From: Promethearchaeota archaeon
GTDB lineage: Archaea; Asgardarchaeota; Lokiarchaeia; Sigyniarchaeales; Promethearchaeaceae
Length of the DNA stretch: 64,000 nt
Assembly (NCBI GenBank): GCA_016933055.1
Contig: JAFGBS010000014.1
Coordinates: forward strand, 124,001 to 188,000
Direction: 5' to 3'
Every line of letters starts with the position of its first letter. The first letter of the stretch is position 1. A model generated the notes under the pieces. It was not told the origin of the DNA. It saw nothing but the letters and a program-made list of their open reading frames with translations, and ran no database searches. The translations under genes were made by a program, and so were the position numbers. Positions 34,427-42,756 of this stretch are shown piece by piece.

Positions 34427-36016
34427 TTGACTGAGGATCCTAGTAAATATACTGAAGATGACTGGCATAAGCTCTATACAGAAGAAACTGGTAAGAAGGC
34501 AATATGGGGAGGTAAAATCACCAAACTGTATTTAACTTGGTTACAAAATAAAAAACAAGAGCTCGGTTTGGTTGATGAAACACCAAAATCAAAAGGGTCT
34601 ACTAAAAAAACTAAAGAATCATCTACAATCAAACCAGAACCTTCAACCAAAGAAAAGCCGAAACTAAAAAAAAAGGAAGTAGAAACTGAACCTATTGCCC
34701 AAAAAAAATCTGAAGAAAAACCAACTGAAAAATCAAAATCAAAGAAGAAGAAAGGGGAAAAAGGATCAAGCCTCCAAGCAGAAACGAATGTTGGTATGGT
34801 GGGGCATGTAGACCACGGAAAAACAACGCTTGTTGATGCTCTTTCGGGTGAATGGACAGATAGATATCAAAAAGAAAGAGAACAAGGTATAAGTATTAAA
34901 TTAGGATATGCTAATTGCGTAATAGCTTATTGTCCAAGTTGTGATAAGTACGTAACCTACCATCTTGCTAATGCTTTAAAAAAAAAGAAACAAAAACGAA
35001 ATACTTGCCCCGATTGTGCAGGAGAATTGACTTTTTGTAGGAAAATTAGTTTTGTGGATGCCCCCGGGCATGAAATCTTGATGGCTACTATGCTTAGTGG
35101 AGCAAGTTTAATGGATGGGGCATGTTTATTGATTTCGGCAAGCGAAAAATGCCCTCAACCTCAAACACGGGAACACTTAGCAGCTCTAGATATTTCTGGT
35201 ATCGATAAAATTATCATTGTTCAAAATAAGATTGATATGGTATCAAGGGAACGAGCAATTGAAAACTATAAAGAAATTAAGAAATTCATTAAAGGAACAA
35301 TTGCTGAAAATGCTCCAATAATTCCTATTTCTGCAATTTATAAAATCAATATCGAGGAAGTCCTTCGAAAGATTCAAGAAATAATTCCGACCCCCGATTT
35401 TGATGAAAACAAACCCCCACAATTCCATATAGCTCGAAGTTTTGATGTTAATAAACCCGGTACAGCGATAGAAGAACTAAGAGGAGGAGTGGTTGGAGGA
35501 TCAATTTCCCAAGGGGTGTTACAAATTGGAGATAAAATCGAGATCCGTCCTGGAATAAAACGTAGTAATAAGTTTGAGCCATTAAAAACCAATGTGACCA
35601 GTATTTATCAAGGTGATATACCTTTAGATTCTGCACACCCCGGTGGATTGATTGCGATCGGAACAACTTTAGATCCCTCATTAACAAAAGCGGATAATTT
35701 AATTGGGAACCTTGCTGGTATCATTGATAATCTTCCCGATGTTCAAAATCAATGTGAAATCGAAGTGCATCTTCTCGATAAAGTCTTAGGGGCTGAAGAA
35801 GAGATTGAGGTAACTCCCTTAAAAATTGGAGAACCAATGCTTTTAGTAACAGGCACATTATTGACCGCGGGTATCATCCAAAAGATTGGAAAGAAGAACA
35901 GAGTAGCTTTTAATCTCAAAAGACCGCTCTGCGCGGAAGTTGGAGCTACTGTGGCTATCAGTCGCCCCATTCGGAAGAGATACCGATTAATTGGTTACGG
36001 TATCCTCCGAACATAA
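34427..36016 (+). CDS. eif2g: translation initiation factor aIF2 gamma with Lys-rich N-terminal extension
   Basis: The 529-residue protein contains a full aIF2-gamma: G1 NVGMVGHVDHGKTTL (near 121), G3 FVDAPGHE, G4 QNKID and a zinc knuckle from CPSC and CPDC. Domains II and III end in YGILRT. It binds Met-tRNAi and, with alpha and beta subunits, delivers it to the small ribosomal subunit. Ordinary archaeal aIF2-gamma has ~410 residues; the extra ~115 N-terminal residues are a small helical module (about 5-45, with TEETGKKAIWGGKI) followed by a Lys/Glu/Ser-rich linker. The start TTG 34427 is the only in-frame start before the GTPase domain, apart from none seen as ATG. It is divergent from the acidic-tailed gene. 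Confidence 0.94.
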   Translation: MTEDPSKYTEDDWHKLYTEETGKKAIWGGKITKLYLTWLQNKKQELGLVDETPKSKGSTKKTKESSTIKPEPSTKEKPKLKKKEVETEPIAQKKSEEKPTEKSKSKKKKGEKGSSLQAETNVGMVGHVDHGKTTLVDALSGEWTDRYQKEREQGISIKLGYANCVIAYCPSCDKYVTYHLANALKKKKQKRNTCPDCAGELTFCRKISFVDAPGHEILMATMLSGASLMDGACLLISASEKCPQPQTREHLAALDISGIDKIIIVQNKIDMVSRERAIENYKEIKKFIKGTIAENAPIIPISAIYKINIEEVLRKIQEIIPTPDFDENKPPQFHIARSFDVNKPGTAIEELRGGVVGGSISQGVLQIGDKIEIRPGIKRSNKFEPLKTNVTSIYQGDIPLDSAHPGGLIAIGTTLDPSLTKADNLIGNLAGIIDNLPDVQNQCEIEVHLLDKVLGAEEEIEVTPLKIGEPMLLVTGTLLTAGIIQKIGKKNRVAFNLKRPLCAEVGATVAISRPIRKRYRLIGYGILRT

Positions 36017-36040
36017 TGGAATAATAATATAACACTATTT

Positions 36041-36550
36041 CTAATCCATCGCGTATTTTTTTGTGTAATCACGAGCTTGCTTATTGAATCGTTCAGGAGA
36101 CCTCAATGCTTGCTCTCCCGCTTCATGATTCAATGGATCACCAGGATTGTAAAAAGGAGGTTCCATATGAATCATTGCTCGAAGAGCTTCAATAATATTT
36201 GTCAAAGTTTTCGCCGGAGTCCATCCGCTTGCACCAGTGGTCTGATCTACCTTTCCAACAAGATCTGGATTAATGAGATCTAAGCAAATATTCAATTTTC
36301 CAGGGGGGATGGATGGATCAATGTTTGGATGCCACAAAAGTGTATGACAATAAGCATAAGGGGGACTGAAAGGATAATTTTCAGGTAATTTTATCTCAAA
36401 AATGAATTTACCCCCCTTATATGGTGTATTAGGTAGTCCTTTGATCGTCAATCGAATATGATCAACTGACATACCCCATGGTTCAATTAAAACTTCTTTA
36501 TTAGAATTAAAAGCTTCTACAGATTCTTGATAATCAGTTTCTTCGCGCAT
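36041..36550 (-). CDS. E2 ubiquitin-conjugating enzyme
   Basis: The 169-residue protein has the UBC fold throughout. The PxxYPFSPP segment precedes the catalytic block: HPN at 74-76 (WHPNID) and active Cys89 in GKLNICLDLI. The GWTPAKTL helix entry and the C-terminal helices (NIIEALRAMI and the EAGEQALRS region) match E2 enzymes. It would accept ubiquitin-like protein from an E1 and transfer it to a target with or without a RING-type E3. It starts at ATG 36548-36550. In Asgard archaea E1, E2, ubiquitin and RING genes often cluster; here no E1 or ubiquitin is adjacent. It is convergent with aIF2-gamma. Confidence 0.95.
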   Translation of the reverse strand: MREETDYQESVEAFNSNKEVLIEPWGMSVDHIRLTIKGLPNTPYKGGKFIFEIKLPENYPFSPPYAYCHTLLWHPNIDPSIPPGKLNICLDLINPDLVGKVDQTTGASGWTPAKTLTNIIEALRAMIHMEPPFYNPGDPLNHEAGEQALRSPERFNKQARDYTKKYAMD

Positions 36551-36721
36551 TTTGCTCGCTTTTTTTCTTTCTTGTTGAAAGATTATAATTGGAGTCCTTA
36601 ATGATTTTTGCCAATCTATACTACCAAGTTATGGTAAGTGAGAAAATCCAAAATACAACAAAAATAATTAGCGAATAATAAATAGGTTTCTTGGTATTAA
36701 TGATACTTAGGTCAAAACATC

Positions 36722-37657
36722 ATGGCAAATGGAGTTCTCATATTCAAAATTGTAGGCAACACACGCCCAGAGATCATCGCAAAATATAATGACGATGGAT
36801 TTGATAGCAATCTTGCTCGTAAAATCGCAAACAAACATACGATTTATGGAGAGGAAGCCCACCCAAAAGATATGTTATCGTATCGCACTGACGAAAGTAA
36901 ATACTATTCTATATATATAACTCAAAATGAGAAGAACGAGAACGTATTTCTAGTCTTTATTTTAGATTCCAATGAATCTATTGCGCCGTTTTCTATCATG
37001 CTTAGCGAGTTACGAGAGTTTATAATACTGAGCTTAAATAAATCAGAATCTGTGCTGAAAGATGCGATAAAACATATTTTAGAAGAGCGAAATGATTTAA
37101 TACAAGATGTAAGAGATGTTAAGCGTCTGCAAGAAAGAATCGTAACTAAAGCAAATGAGTTATTAGATGAGAAAAATTTTGAAAAAACTCAAGAAATGAT
37201 TAAAAGAGCAAATGAAATACCTCCAAAAATCGCTAACTTGTGTAAAAAAGCAGATCAAGCCTTTCATGATCAAAAAAACTACCGTCAAGCTCAAAGATAT
37301 TATAAAGAAGCCAGCAATTTAGCCAAGAAAATAAAACAAAAGTCAATCTCTAAACTATTGGAACAAAAAGCAAAACGAGCAGAAGAGATCCCCCAATTTG
37401 CTAAAAATTGGGCAATTACTTATGATCAAATAGTTAAACCCCTTCGTAAGATTGAGAAAAGGGATCACGATTATTACCTTAAACCCATTAAGTTAATTAA
37501 TCGAGCCATAGAAATTTCCGATTTTCTAGAAGAGGATAAAACCATAGAGGATTTGCAGAAATTGGCTGATTATCTAGAACGTGCAAATGATCTAATGGAA
37601 GAAGTAGATGCAATTGATGAAAAAATCAAAGAAGTATTGATAAAAATTAAGAGATAA
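36722..37657 (+). CDS. helical protein with possible longin-like N-terminus
   Basis: The 311-residue protein has a mixed alpha/beta N-terminus (1-125): a strand GVLIFKIVG, helix SNLARKIANKH, strands YYSIYIT and NVFLVFIL, and helix SIMLSELREFIILSL. This order is similar to longin or roadblock-like domains of eukaryotic and Asgard trafficking proteins, but no motif proves it. Residues 125-311 are long charged helices with TPR-like spacing (a NYRQAQRYYKEASNLAKK unit) and coiled coil. Start is ATG 36722. The gene ends 5 bases from the convergent 1257-residue solenoid with a pseudo-GTPase domain. A pairing of a longin-like protein with a Ras-like protein would be a typical trafficking combination (inference). 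Confidence 0.6.
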   Translation: MANGVLIFKIVGNTRPEIIAKYNDDGFDSNLARKIANKHTIYGEEAHPKDMLSYRTDESKYYSIYITQNEKNENVFLVFILDSNESIAPFSIMLSELREFIILSLNKSESVLKDAIKHILEERNDLIQDVRDVKRLQERIVTKANELLDEKNFEKTQEMIKRANEIPPKIANLCKKADQAFHDQKNYRQAQRYYKEASNLAKKIKQKSISKLLEQKAKRAEEIPQFAKNWAITYDQIVKPLRKIEKRDHDYYLKPIKLINRAIEISDFLEEDKTIEDLQKLADYLERANDLMEEVDAIDEKIKEVLIKIKR

Positions 37658-37662
37658 AAGAG

Positions 37663-40600
37663 TTATTTCTCAAACAGAATTTTTTCTTCTTCAAAAACTG
37701 GGATGATTTGTAATAAACTCCATGCACTATTGATCATAGAACTATAATTGATAGCCCTCGCATCAATATATAAGCTCAATAATTTTACTGGAAAGGTTTC
37801 TTTTAACACCTTTTCTGCAAAACCAATTCTTCCGAGGAAGTTATATAAGTATGATTTAATAGGATCGATTGTTACTGATGATTTCAGTAAACTCAAGGCG
37901 CCCAATAATACTAGCACACTTACAGTATCATAATCTCGCTTAGCGGTTTGGTTAATTGCTAAATCAAAATACTCGGATGCAGCTTTCTGATATTCTTTAT
38001 TCTTTAGAGCCTCCAATAGATTGCGATATACTAGCCGTTTTAATGCATTTCGCTTTCTGAATGAATCTTCCAGGCGTTCTTTATCCTCTGCTTTTCTTTT
38101 ATTTAAAATCGAAAGTTGTTGTTTCTGTAACACCATAGATTCAGTTTCTTCTTGTTTTTTCTCAAATTGGATTTTATTTATTTCAGTTCTCTTACTTGGG
38201 CTAATTTCATTAAGTAATAACCCTCGCTCAACATCTAATAATGGAAGGTATTTGTAAAATGCTTCTAGGATCAAATCTACTTTTTCTTCGTCTTGAAGTT
38301 GGTGAGAGACTAATAAAGCTTCGAGAAGTTTATATTCTGGTTTATTTTGGATGATATCTCGGGGCAATGGGACCTCCATAATGGTTTTTTCAAGATTACG
38401 TTTTGCTTCCAATCTTTTTCCCACTTTAAGTAAGCAGATTACCCCCATCATTAAACTGATTGGGAAAAATTCCTCGTGATCGTTTTTTATTAGGAGATCT
38501 ATACTATTGAAATATTCTCTTGCTGCATCCGTATAATTTTGGGTTCTGATATTATTATTAGCGTCTAACCAATATTTATCAAGAAGTGTTCCTCGCTTTA
38601 TCGACGAGATTTCCTTGGTTTTCAGTTTTTCAATGTGTTTATTGATTATGACCTCACTTATATGGGAAGGATCGAATTGATCTGGCTGGACTTTCTCTCC
38701 TTCTCTTTTATCAGGTTTGACTATTTCATGCAATGCATTTTTCTCTTCCCGAAACAGTGCTAAATTTTCAAATAATTTAATCGCTTGCAGATGAATTGAC
38801 TGATCTGGATAATCCAACAAGGTAATGATGAAATCAACCACTTGGGAAACAAAACCTTGAGTTCTATTATATTTTTTGCGTAAAGGAATTAATCCCTCTT
38901 TATTTTTTAATATGAAAAATAGGATTGTGATGACCGCAAGATCAATCTCAGCTAAATCCATTTTTCTTTGACTGAGTAATGATCCCATTTGTTTTTCATA
39001 GCCTTCTAGTGCTTTATCATAATTCTTATTATCCAATAGGTTCAAGAATTCTTGGTAATTTAATCTTTTATATCCTTGACGACGAGATAATGTGTCTTGT
39101 TGTCTTAACAATTCTTCTTGTGCCATCTGTCTGAGACGAGAGAGTTTTTCTACCATCATATGAATCTCTTCATCTCTCATTTTTTCCGCTTTTCTCTCCT
39201 TGTTAATTTCCTCCTCAATAGCATCAATCTTTTTGTGGATTCTCTTTTGAATGCCTTTATTTTTGATTTTACTATTTATTAAAGAAGTTTCACTTAATTC
39301 TTTTAAAATATCTTTCAAGAAAGCCTCATCAAGCCCGAGTTTACTACCTGTTGAATTTGTCAATTCTTTTTCTTTCAGTTTGTTTTCCATTTGTGAAAGA
39401 TGGCGTTGAGCAATTTCCTCTAATATAAAATCATAATCCAGAGGATCCCTCTCTGATAACCTTTGATATACCATTTCTGCTTGTTTAAGCAAATCCAGAA
39501 CAGTTTGTGCTTCCTCCAAACCCGAAGAAGTAGCGAGTAGCTTTTTTGCTCTACCAGTGAGAAATTTTACATATAATCTTTCCAGATCCTTAGTTTCATC
39601 ATATAATAAATGATTTCGATATAATTTTGCGTAATTTTCTAATATCTGGTTAACTTTGTCTAATGATTCCTCACTTTCTGTTAAAATTTCAATTTTATTT
39701 TGAATTTTACCGATGCTACGCTTTAGATAATCCTCCCGTGTTTCATTTCGTAGATTTATCATTTCGTGAAGAAATGGTAAAAACATTCCTGAATCTAAAT
39801 ATAAATCCAGTAAATGAATCAATAGTTCGTTATTGATCTTAGCATGTCCTACATTTTTGAACCAATCTGCACGTTTTTTAATTTCAGAAGTTGCTTCTAA
39901 TATTTTATCCGCTTTTTTTAATTCCTCGATCTGTCTATATAATTTTTCATTAGCTTGGATAAATTCAGTTTTTTCTTTTTCTACATATTTCTTTAATACA
40001 GAAATAGCATTAGTGTAATGAGTTATTGCCGAATCAATACGATTTTTGCGATATTCTTCTTCAGCAGATTGTCGTAATTCTGTTAATTCTTTTTGAATAG
40101 GATATGACTGTACATAATTGATCAATTTATCCACAATCGAAAATTGGTTTTTGTTCAGAAATAGTATGGCAATACTGCGTATACTATCATCTACATCCTC
40201 TCGATCAATGTGGAAGGTCTCCCAAATGTTGAATAACTCTTCAAGAGTAAGATTTGCTGAATCAGGATCATTTTCCTTAATATATTGATTTAGTAAAATT
40301 CTGAGTACAATGACAATTTTCTCACCCAGTATTTTAATTTCATCGAACAACCCCATCCTTTGATACTTATCTATTGTAAAATACAATTGCCCTTTTACAA
40401 TATCATAACGTTTTTCTTCAATTAACCGATCCACTGCTCTTGCTATACCTGGAGTTAAGTCTTGCATTAATTCCTTTTGTTCTTTGAAGTCCAATTTCTC
40501 CATCAATTGGAACGCATTTTGAAATTCAGTTGAGGTAATCCACGTAGTTATTGCTAATTTTAGGGACTTCTCAGCTAGCTCTTCATCATTTAGTTCTATA

Positions 40601-41436
40601 GATGCGTATAAATATGCTTTCTCAAACTTTTCTGCTGCTGTGTGATATCTTTTCATATTGAACAGGCGGGATCCTTGATGAACAAGATTTTCTACATAGA
40701 TACGGACAAATTTCTCAGAATAAACACTAACTCCTTGTAACACAGTGGACGCTTTCAAATATTCTCCCGATTTATAATATAACCATGCAGCTTGTTCTGC
40801 ATTTATGAAATAATCTTGTTTTGAGAACTTTTTCTTCATGTTGGTTAAAATTTCAGCAAGATTCCCCGCATCCTCATATCGTTCATCTACAAGCAACCGA
40901 TTGATTTTTTCCATGAAAAAGGGAATTCTCATCCATGCAGTTTCTACGTTAATAGGGATATTTCCAGTTATCATTGCTTCCGAAAGACATTCTAATACTT
41001 CATAAAATGTATTTTTCGAATAAAAATCAAACACAAATGCCTCAATGAGATAATTTTCCCATATGTATTCTAACAGGAAGTTGGATGGAACATAAATTAA
41101 TCCGCTGCGAGTGTAGAACACCACAATAATAGGTATAGTTCGACCCAATTTCTGAATAATATCTATTATTAATTCGAATAACTCAAATTGTTGCACATCG
41201 TTAGGATCCAAGAAGTATAAAATGCCATCGGAAGTAGGAATAATACTGTCGAAATCAACTGTAGAACTTAATACAACATCAATATCAATAACAGCTTGAT
41301 CTGTTCCCACATTAACTCCTCTATTCCACCGGGAAATCTCATGATCCTTAAATTGGTGGTTCAATTTTCCTGTTTTTATCAATTGTAGACCAAGATTTGA
41401 ATCACCTAAACTCAGTACTTTGAAGATATACCTCAT
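37663..41436 (-). CDS. giant alpha-solenoid protein with N-terminal pseudo-GTPase domain
   Basis: The 1257-residue protein begins with a Ras-like fold that lacks GTPase motifs. The P-loop position reads GDSNLGLQL (residues 11-19), where the Lys and Ser/Thr of GxxxxGK[ST] are Leu and Gln. Neither DxxG nor NKxD is found (FYTRSG lies at the G4 strand end). Strand order YIFKVLSLGD, AVIDIDVVLS, DGILYFLDP, IPIIVVFYT still follows Ras. Residues ~165-1257 are helix pairs resembling TPR, with Leu/Glu/Lys-rich segments and several coiled coils. It could be a scaffold that uses a nucleotide-free GTPase fold as a binding module. ATG 41434-41436 begins the first strand. The upstream spacer (41437-41636) is shared with the small gene at 41637. 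Confidence 0.72.
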   Translation of the reverse strand: MRYIFKVLSLGDSNLGLQLIKTGKLNHQFKDHEISRWNRGVNVGTDQAVIDIDVVLSSTVDFDSIIPTSDGILYFLDPNDVQQFELFELIIDIIQKLGRTIPIIVVFYTRSGLIYVPSNFLLEYIWENYLIEAFVFDFYSKNTFYEVLECLSEAMITGNIPINVETAWMRIPFFMEKINRLLVDERYEDAGNLAEILTNMKKKFSKQDYFINAEQAAWLYYKSGEYLKASTVLQGVSVYSEKFVRIYVENLVHQGSRLFNMKRYHTAAEKFEKAYLYASIELNDEELAEKSLKLAITTWITSTEFQNAFQLMEKLDFKEQKELMQDLTPGIARAVDRLIEEKRYDIVKGQLYFTIDKYQRMGLFDEIKILGEKIVIVLRILLNQYIKENDPDSANLTLEELFNIWETFHIDREDVDDSIRSIAILFLNKNQFSIVDKLINYVQSYPIQKELTELRQSAEEEYRKNRIDSAITHYTNAISVLKKYVEKEKTEFIQANEKLYRQIEELKKADKILEATSEIKKRADWFKNVGHAKINNELLIHLLDLYLDSGMFLPFLHEMINLRNETREDYLKRSIGKIQNKIEILTESEESLDKVNQILENYAKLYRNHLLYDETKDLERLYVKFLTGRAKKLLATSSGLEEAQTVLDLLKQAEMVYQRLSERDPLDYDFILEEIAQRHLSQMENKLKEKELTNSTGSKLGLDEAFLKDILKELSETSLINSKIKNKGIQKRIHKKIDAIEEEINKERKAEKMRDEEIHMMVEKLSRLRQMAQEELLRQQDTLSRRQGYKRLNYQEFLNLLDNKNYDKALEGYEKQMGSLLSQRKMDLAEIDLAVITILFFILKNKEGLIPLRKKYNRTQGFVSQVVDFIITLLDYPDQSIHLQAIKLFENLALFREEKNALHEIVKPDKREGEKVQPDQFDPSHISEVIINKHIEKLKTKEISSIKRGTLLDKYWLDANNNIRTQNYTDAAREYFNSIDLLIKNDHEEFFPISLMMGVICLLKVGKRLEAKRNLEKTIMEVPLPRDIIQNKPEYKLLEALLVSHQLQDEEKVDLILEAFYKYLPLLDVERGLLLNEISPSKRTEINKIQFEKKQEETESMVLQKQQLSILNKRKAEDKERLEDSFRKRNALKRLVYRNLLEALKNKEYQKAASEYFDLAINQTAKRDYDTVSVLVLLGALSLLKSSVTIDPIKSYLYNFLGRIGFAEKVLKETFPVKLLSLYIDARAINYSSMINSAWSLLQIIPVFEEEKILFEK

Positions 41437-41636
41437 GGATTTATCGCCTTATATTATGAACAAATTATTACGTTTTAGATTTTTCGTTCCTTCCACAAAT
41501 GTCTGTCAACGATCTTATTATCTCTCGTGTCCCTATAAAACTTCCAACTATGTATTCTACTTCTCAAGAAATATGAAGTTTTTAATAGCTGAAAGAAAAT
41601 ATTCCAATAAGTAAAGATTGGAGATTGAGTTAAAAA

Positions 41637-42059
41637 GTGTCAGCAGATAATGAAACTTTAGCTATTATTATGAGTATTGAAAAAAATCTATTATTCCCGG
41701 AAGAAGTCAAAAATAAACTTCTAGAACAAGGTCATAATGTAGTAGTTGTAGTCCCAAAAAATGCTAAAAAAGTTGTAATGTTTCCCACAAGTGCGAATAC
41801 AGGTATTTACGCCAGAATTGATATACAAAAAGGTTCCCAGCTGACTGATGCATTTTTTCCTGAACTACCGAAAGTATTGAGTAAGTTCCAATTAAAGACA
41901 TTATTCACAACAGGAGTATGTTTACACACTGAATTATGCTATTGGGAGGGAATTTTTGAGTACCGAGAAGGATTGGTAGTTGAGGATTTACGTTCTGCAC
42001 TAATGAATATTAAAACAGTAGAATCGGTCAAAATGACCATTCTGGCTCCATTTGTATGA
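41637..42059 (+). CDS. small protein of unknown function
   Basis: An unrecognised 140-residue alpha/beta protein. Strand-rich pieces (VVVVVPKNAKKVVMF and SVKMTILAPF) alternate with a middle helix region and the segment LFTTGVCLHTELCYWEGIF, which has two Cys and a His-Thr-Glu. The layout could be ACT- or ferredoxin-like, but this is weak. Start is GTG 41637, preceded by TTGGAGATTG, a good ribosome site. It overlaps the following winged-helix frame only if the latter starts early; with the preferred starts the gap is 22 bases, so the two are probably one operon. It may sense a small ligand for the regulator. Confidence 0.55.
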   Translation: MSADNETLAIIMSIEKNLLFPEEVKNKLLEQGHNVVVVVPKNAKKVVMFPTSANTGIYARIDIQKGSQLTDAFFPELPKVLSKFQLKTLFTTGVCLHTELCYWEGIFEYREGLVVEDLRSALMNIKTVESVKMTILAPFV

Positions 42060-42081
42060 AATTTTTCACTTGAGGGGTACT

Positions 42082-42756
42082 ATGACAAAATCTAAAGAAA
42101 ATTTATTACTACTTCACCCTACACGGTGGTCAATATATAAGATCATCTGTGAAAATCCGGGAACCTATTTCTATAAATTAATGGGAGAAGTATCAAATTA
42201 TTCCGATAAAGCCTCTTCTGCCACAATCATTTATCATCTAAAGAAACTAAATGAAGAAAAATTGCTGCGCACCGAAAAAGTTGATGGTAAACGTATTTAT
42301 TTTCCCACTAATTTACGATCGGCAGAAATTGAACGAATATTCATGCTATTGCAAAATGAAAATGCACGACAAATTTTTCAATATATAATTAATAATGATC
42401 GCCCGTTCCAGAATGAGATTGCACGAGAATTAGATGTCCACCATGATACGATCAATTATCATACCTCCCATTTGGAGGATGCGGGATTAATTGTAAAAGA
42501 AAAAGAGGGTAAATTTACTCGATTCCGGGTAGCGGATTTGGGGGAACAAATCCTTAATGGAAGCCTAAATATCATCACTGAGCAATATGTGAACTTTATT
42601 TTCTCAAAATTATCCAGTTCTTGCCATTTCCCTGAGATATTAGAAAAAACTAGAACTCATTTAAAAATTCGGGTGATTTGCCCGGACGAGGATGATATTG
42701 AACTAACTATCTCACTTAATGACTTTCAAGTATCTTTTATTTCCGAGATGTCATGA
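42082..42756 (+). CDS. two-domain winged-helix transcriptional regulator
   Basis: The 224-residue protein has two consecutive ArsR-like winged helices: residues ~5-75 (TRWSIYKIICENPGTYFYKLM and ATIIYHLKKLNEEKLL) and ~85-150 (ARQIFQYIINNDRPFQNEI and DTINYHTSHLEDAGLI). The remaining ~70 residues are a small alpha/beta domain with RVICPDEDDIEL. Such twin winged-helix proteins are common in methanogens and Asgard archaea. The ATG at 42082 is preceded by GAGGGGTACT, so it is favoured over the longer open frame to 42052. It overlaps the tetraether synthase gene tail to tail by 6 bases and may regulate it. The upstream 140-residue protein is co-directional. Confidence 0.85.
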   Translation: MTKSKENLLLLHPTRWSIYKIICENPGTYFYKLMGEVSNYSDKASSATIIYHLKKLNEEKLLRTEKVDGKRIYFPTNLRSAEIERIFMLLQNENARQIFQYIINNDRPFQNEIARELDVHHDTINYHTSHLEDAGLIVKEKEGKFTRFRVADLGEQILNGSLNIITEQYVNFIFSKLSSSCHFPEILEKTRTHLKIRVICPDEDDIELTISLNDFQVSFISEMS

